From positions 3,202,218-3,266,217 of the forward strand of contig CM037837.1 of assembly GCA_021234535.1 (NCBI GenBank): a DNA stretch of 64,000 nucleotides, given 5' to 3'. This document shows, piece by piece, positions 59,841 through 64,000 of the stretch. The translations under genes were made by a program, and so were the position numbers. Origin of the DNA: Stichopus chloronotus (lineage: Eukaryota; Echinodermata; Holothuroidea; Aspidochirotida; Stichopodidae). The notes under the pieces were generated by a model, which was not told the DNA's origin, did no database searches, and was given only the letters and a program-made list of their open reading frames with translations. How positions within the stretch are numbered: position 1 is the first letter of the stretch; each line of letters begins with the position of its first letter.

Positions 59841-61849
59841 ACTGCACTATTTTCATGGATGTTCTCAAGAACATAGTTTAAAAGTACTTTTTTGGGGGGG
59901 TCTGTCAACCCTCCCCACCCCCAACCCCAGACACCATTTTCAAAACAAACTTTAGAATGTCCATTCCTGTGTTCCCACACCACCCCTCCCCATTCATGCA
60001 ATAAAACCTTTTGTACTCGAGATGTGAAGTAAATATTCGCTAGCCCAGGGACTAAGACACCCAACAAATATGAACAATTGTGGCAGGAATAAATGATCGC
60101 AAGTCAGCTGGCACAAAACAGTGTAATGGCATAATCTCAAAGGATATTTGAAATTTTGAAAGAGTAAAAGTGGAGATTTGTCACTCAAGATTATTTCAGA
60201 GACATATACAGTACAGTAAATCACCAGAACAGTAACAACTACATGCAGACTCTTATACGTGACCCAAGGATTTAAAGGCGCAATTGAATTCATGGTCTCA
60301 AGGCGAGGTGGCATAACCAGCCTATGGAACAAGCTCAAGCAGAGGACAAGTACTGCCAGGAACGTGCATCACATGAAAACTTCACAAGAAGTTATTTCCT
60401 GTAATATGAGCAGGATATGTAGCCAAAGGTTTCTAGGTATGATATGGACCGACCGATGATGGTGCTCCACTTGGATAGTGGGTGTCACAATAGCTTGCCT
60501 CTCTTACAACTTCTACACTTCCCCCTTCCTTTAGTTCTCCATTGCACTGTCAGGTTGTTTATTTGTAATGACTGTGATTACACTTGCAAAAGTCTGTGCA
60601 TAGGATACTGGAAGAGTAGTTATACAGTCACGTTCTCCATAGAAGGCGTTCAAAGCGATGAAAGAATACAAAATAAAAACCATAAGGATTTTACTACAAA
60701 TGTATTTACAAATATTTACAAGTTCTGAAAATCTTTTTTGCCTCTCAGTTCTCTCTCTGTACATTATCTGCTCCACTCCTTGTCTGTCTGTGTGTAGAAA
60801 TCTCTCCATCTTCTACAGATGCAGAGATCTAAAACATCTTCATGCAAAATAATGAAACGGTTAGCATTACCGATACTTTTAGAAACAACATACAATAATT
60901 AACAAAGTTAAATATAAATTGCTTCATCAGTAGTAAAAGGAATGTGTTTCTCTAAACATGTTTACTTTACTTTCTACAGTTTATCGATACCTGGCATCCA
61001 AACATTACCTTCACCATCGAAAAAGAAAAAGACTGTGCTCTACCATTTTTTGGATGTATTAGCTAAAATTAGTGGCCAGTGCAATACATCTGTTTATCAA
61101 AAGCCATCATTTATGTGATTGCTCGCAATTTTTTTCAGCTTCATTCAGTTTTCATACAAATTGGTCTTGTTGAAACTCTGATTGACAGGTTGTACAAAGT
61201 GAACAATACCTGTAAAGGTTTTGATATAGATTTAAAACTAGAGCACTGATGGTGCAGAGGCTCATACCTGAACACCGTGAGGGTATATCAGTATTATGTC
61301 CATATCATGTCATAGGAGCCACCGGCAGTATCATTATATTGAATCACCAACATTGCATGTACAAGACTGCAATATCATAAACTAGAACACAAACAGTGCA
61401 GAAGTTGGATCTTTGTCAATAAATTTGTGATATATTTAAAGGGCACTATCACATTAAAATGCTTATAATTTCATAACTATTTAAGTTTGACATTCAAAAA
61501 TTATGAAACTGTCATTTTTTTGTACATTTTCTTCTTGGCTTGTACTAGCAGTGGGGAAATGAATTAGTACTAATGTGGAAAAATGGTTGCAAATTTTCCA
61601 AAACCAATTTAAATTACTAACTGCTAGTTCATTAGTGTTCATTTGAAACTTGACACAAAGTTGACAGATTTGGGAAGACTAACTGACTAACTTAAAGTGC
61701 TCCTTTAATGTATAGATTTACATATACCTCAGACTAGATTGGATTTCAGTTAGGACACAATCTGACCCATTGCCCCATTACATTCATGCATGATAAGAAT
61801 ATCTGAGATGTTGTATGACATTTAAAGGGACACCTTTAAAGTTGGCGGA

Positions 61850-62470
61850 GAAAACTTTGCAGGATTTAACAAAATGGGCGGCAGAGTCCACATAGTACCC
61901 TGGATTACAAATTCCTGTACACCCAAAGATAGACCACTAAAATTATCATTATGACAAACCATCAACATTGTACAAGAAAATCTGTGAGAGGAGATTATGC
62001 AGAATTTCATTAAATGGGCCATATGGTCCACATGGGACCTTCAACCAAGCAGTTTTAAATACCTGAAATTTGCCTACCACTCAGGGAACACTGTGTCCAC
62101 ATTACATACAAACCCATCAAAGCATGTGTAAAAAGCAGCATCTAGAACAGAATTCCATGAAATGGGTCATAGGGCCCACCCACATGGGGCCTTGGAGTAA
62201 AAATCCATGAACACCCTGAGGGCACCACAAATAGATTACTATTGTTACAAACCATCAACATTGTACAACAGAATCAATAGGTGGAGAAGCATTTTGTACA
62301 GTTTCAAAAAATGGGCCATAGAGCCCACATGGGACCTCGGACCAAAACATTTTGAACACCCTCAAATGGTCCACCACCTATGAAACATTGTCTCCAAGGT
62401 TTCATGCAAATGCATGAAAGCATGACGGAGAAGCATTTTGAACAGTTGTGGACAGATATATAGAGTGACG
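61850..62470. repeat. Tandem repeat of about 145 bp, four diverged units
   Basis: Units are marked by AAATGGGCCATAGAGCCCAC and variants at about 61872, 62012, 62159 and 62309, and by ACCATCAACATTGTACAA. The centre (GGGCC ... GGGCCC) is palindromic. The block is followed by CCATTATAATAGCTCACACC at about 62476-62495, probably the end of the element. No coding capacity was seen. Confidence 0.7.
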
Positions 62471-62593
62471 CCGCACCATTATAATAGCTCACACCAGCTG
62501 GTGGGTATAAGCTAAAAAGTAATATCCGCCCTTGAAAGAAATCAATTTCCCTCCCATCTAATCCACAAACTTGTTAAACATATTTAGAGAAGA

Positions 62594-63115
62594 TGTCAAT
62601 GCGAAACAAAAACGAACCTGTTCCTTACAATGTTAGGTTTATCAGTCTTCCTTACACTGGTAAAATCTCTGGTGATACACGACACAAAGCTCAACAATAA
62701 TCAGATCATGTTGTTAAATACTGATGTTAAGTTGGTTGTTAGTTCATTCAAATTACATAACATGTTTGCTGTTAAAGAGAGATTTCCTTCCAGCCTTAAA
62801 TCACATGTGATATGTAAAGTCAATTGCACAAGCTGTAATGCTTGCGATATAGGGGAAACCTACAGTCACTTGGCTACACACATTTCTGAGCATCTAAAAT
62901 CTGACAAGAATTCACATCGTCACAAACACATCAGCAAATCTCCAAACTGCACTAGCAAATGCAATCAAAACTCTTTCAAAATTATCGACTCAGCTCCCAC
63001 TAAGTTCCAACTTCAGACAAAAGAAAGTCTACGCATCAGCTGGTAAGAACCTTATCTAAACAAACAGCTTGATAGTCCACTGTTCAATTTGTTCCTAAAG
63101 TGTAACAAACCTTAT
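62594..63115 (+). pseudogene. Penelope-like retroelement remnant with GIY-YIG domain
   Basis: FISLPYTGKISGDTR is in one frame. After a shift come FAVKERFPSSLKSHVICK, NCTSCNACDIGETYSHLA and a THISEH box, then KESLRISW, a TAA, and EPYLNKQLDSPLFNLF in the same frame beyond it. The (V/I)xLPY ... CxxCxxxYIGxTxRxLxxRxxEH ... ES ... LN series is the C-terminal part of Penelope-like elements, where GIY-YIG acts as the integration endonuclease. Here the YIG Tyr is Asp and the region is broken by a frameshift and a stop, so it is inactive. The reverse-transcriptase part is missing. Confidence 0.7.
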
Positions 63116-64000
63116 AAAGAACTGGGTCAGCATATAGGTTTGTGAGAAAGGGCAAGGAACTTTCCTAGTAGTGGATGGCACTTGGTTCTACAACAGATTT
63201 CCCTCTTGAGTCAGATTAAGAATGACTGGTCTGTTGACTCTATGAGATCTATTTTGAGATATATTTAAACTATATATCTAAACTTAGAAAATACAGTACT
63301 CAATGGAAAAGTAGAACTGAAAGGTGTCACAAGGGTTAAATGGGGAAAGATCATCATAGGAAATTCTTCTATGTGCCGTTCGATGCATTCATCTTTCAAA
63401 TGAGCAACAAAGTGAGAAGCCGCACCATGCACCCTGAAGAGATCTTGAGCAAAAAACTGACCAAATAGCAGGCCTTTAAACCACACTCCTTGCAAACTTA
63501 AGGAATGTGGTAGGTGTGCTGTTTTATTAAGCCTTTATGATTTATCTGAGTTTCCATTGTTTCTCTAGATGCACTCAACAAAATACCACTTCTCACAGCG
63601 ATTTGGGTTGAGTGGTGGTGTGACATTGCACTCGCATGCCTCAAGATTCAAGGTCTGAAACAGTCAACACTTGTTTGGACAACCTTTTGTAAATCAGCAT
63701 AAAAAAGACTGAAAGGAAAACACAACTGTAAATTGTGTCTTCACAGTTGTCAACTGATGATACTTTAAAACCAATTTTGCAGTCACCAAAAAAAAAAGAG
63801 AAAGAAGATTTATCAAATAGTAATCAGCTGATAGCGAAGTAATCAAACACCATAAAGCATCAACAAAACCTAACAGTATGTGCAAATTTGAAACAGAAAC
63901 ACAACATATGTTTTGAACAAGTTTAACTTTGAACTTGTTAAACCGTTACAGCAGGAAAACAATTTCATTTTTCCTCCCATCATCACAATGCCAGATGTCC
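63116..64000. other. Non-coding stretch at the window end
   Basis: AT-rich DNA with A runs. Nothing recognisable; it may include the 3' end of the Penelope-like remnant. Confidence 0.4.

Larger units (their letters stand above)
58845..62593. other. Repeat-rich intergenic DNA, no gene recognised
   Basis: Apart from two tandem blocks (59425-59840 and 61850-62470), it holds poly-G/T runs near 58858 and 59890 and several short frames without recognisable content (for example 59139-59396 and 60259-60459). The stretch 61240-61400 shares phrases (CACCGTGAGGG, CAACATTGCATGTACAAGA) with the later tandem block. Confidence 0.45.

Overview
This is a window of animal nuclear DNA: AT-rich, intron-dominated, packed with transposon remnants, tandem repeats and long homopolymer runs. 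It has no bacterial operons, ribosome-binding sites, CRISPR arrays or long open frames. The best clues to the host are the U2 snRNA sequence, its organisation as a tandem array with units of about 1.1 kb (an arrangement I recall from sea urchins), and the retroelement mix (L1/Tx1-like LINE, Penelope-like remnant, elements with cores of ~145-bp tandem repeats). I infer a marine invertebrate deuterostome, most likely an echinoderm; the species cannot be told from the sequence alone.

Layout. (1) 4128-31504, minus strand: a putative multi-exon gene that I assembled by hand. Eight exons with canonical AG/GT borders join in mutually compatible phases (1-2-1-1-1-2-1) into a 397-residue open frame. 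It has a signal peptide, two copies of a Cys-spaced module whose second half looks like an immunoglobulin E-F corner, and a hydrophobic C-terminus of GPI-anchor type. Three further exon-like frames in its upstream introns carry the same module in more diverged form. I do not recognise the family; it is the best candidate here for something undescribed. (2) 38972-40032: a 5'-truncated L1/Tx1-like LINE with an intact C-terminal zinc knuckle, poly(A) tail and perfect 12-bp target-site duplication. (3) About 45775-54920: a tandem array of eight U2 snRNA genes in long (1154 bp) and short (997/1000 bp) units, with a decayed left edge and an orphan promoter at the right edge. (4) 57415-64000: a repeat-rich tail with a LINE C-terminal fragment, an element bounded by terminal inverted repeats around about eight ~145-bp units that contain perfect DR1 nuclear-receptor half-site pairs, two more ~145-bp tandem blocks, and a broken Penelope-like element with a GIY-YIG remnant.

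Dispersed through the window are a TTAA-flanked inverted-repeat element (five copies, two of exactly 249 bp and nearly identical), a 37-bp palindromic mini-repeat (one copy apparently nested in a copy of the former), and several older repeat pairs. Apart from the minus-strand gene, the U2 genes and the transposon coding fragments, I see no convincing gene; most ORFs of 60-120 codons are chance frames.
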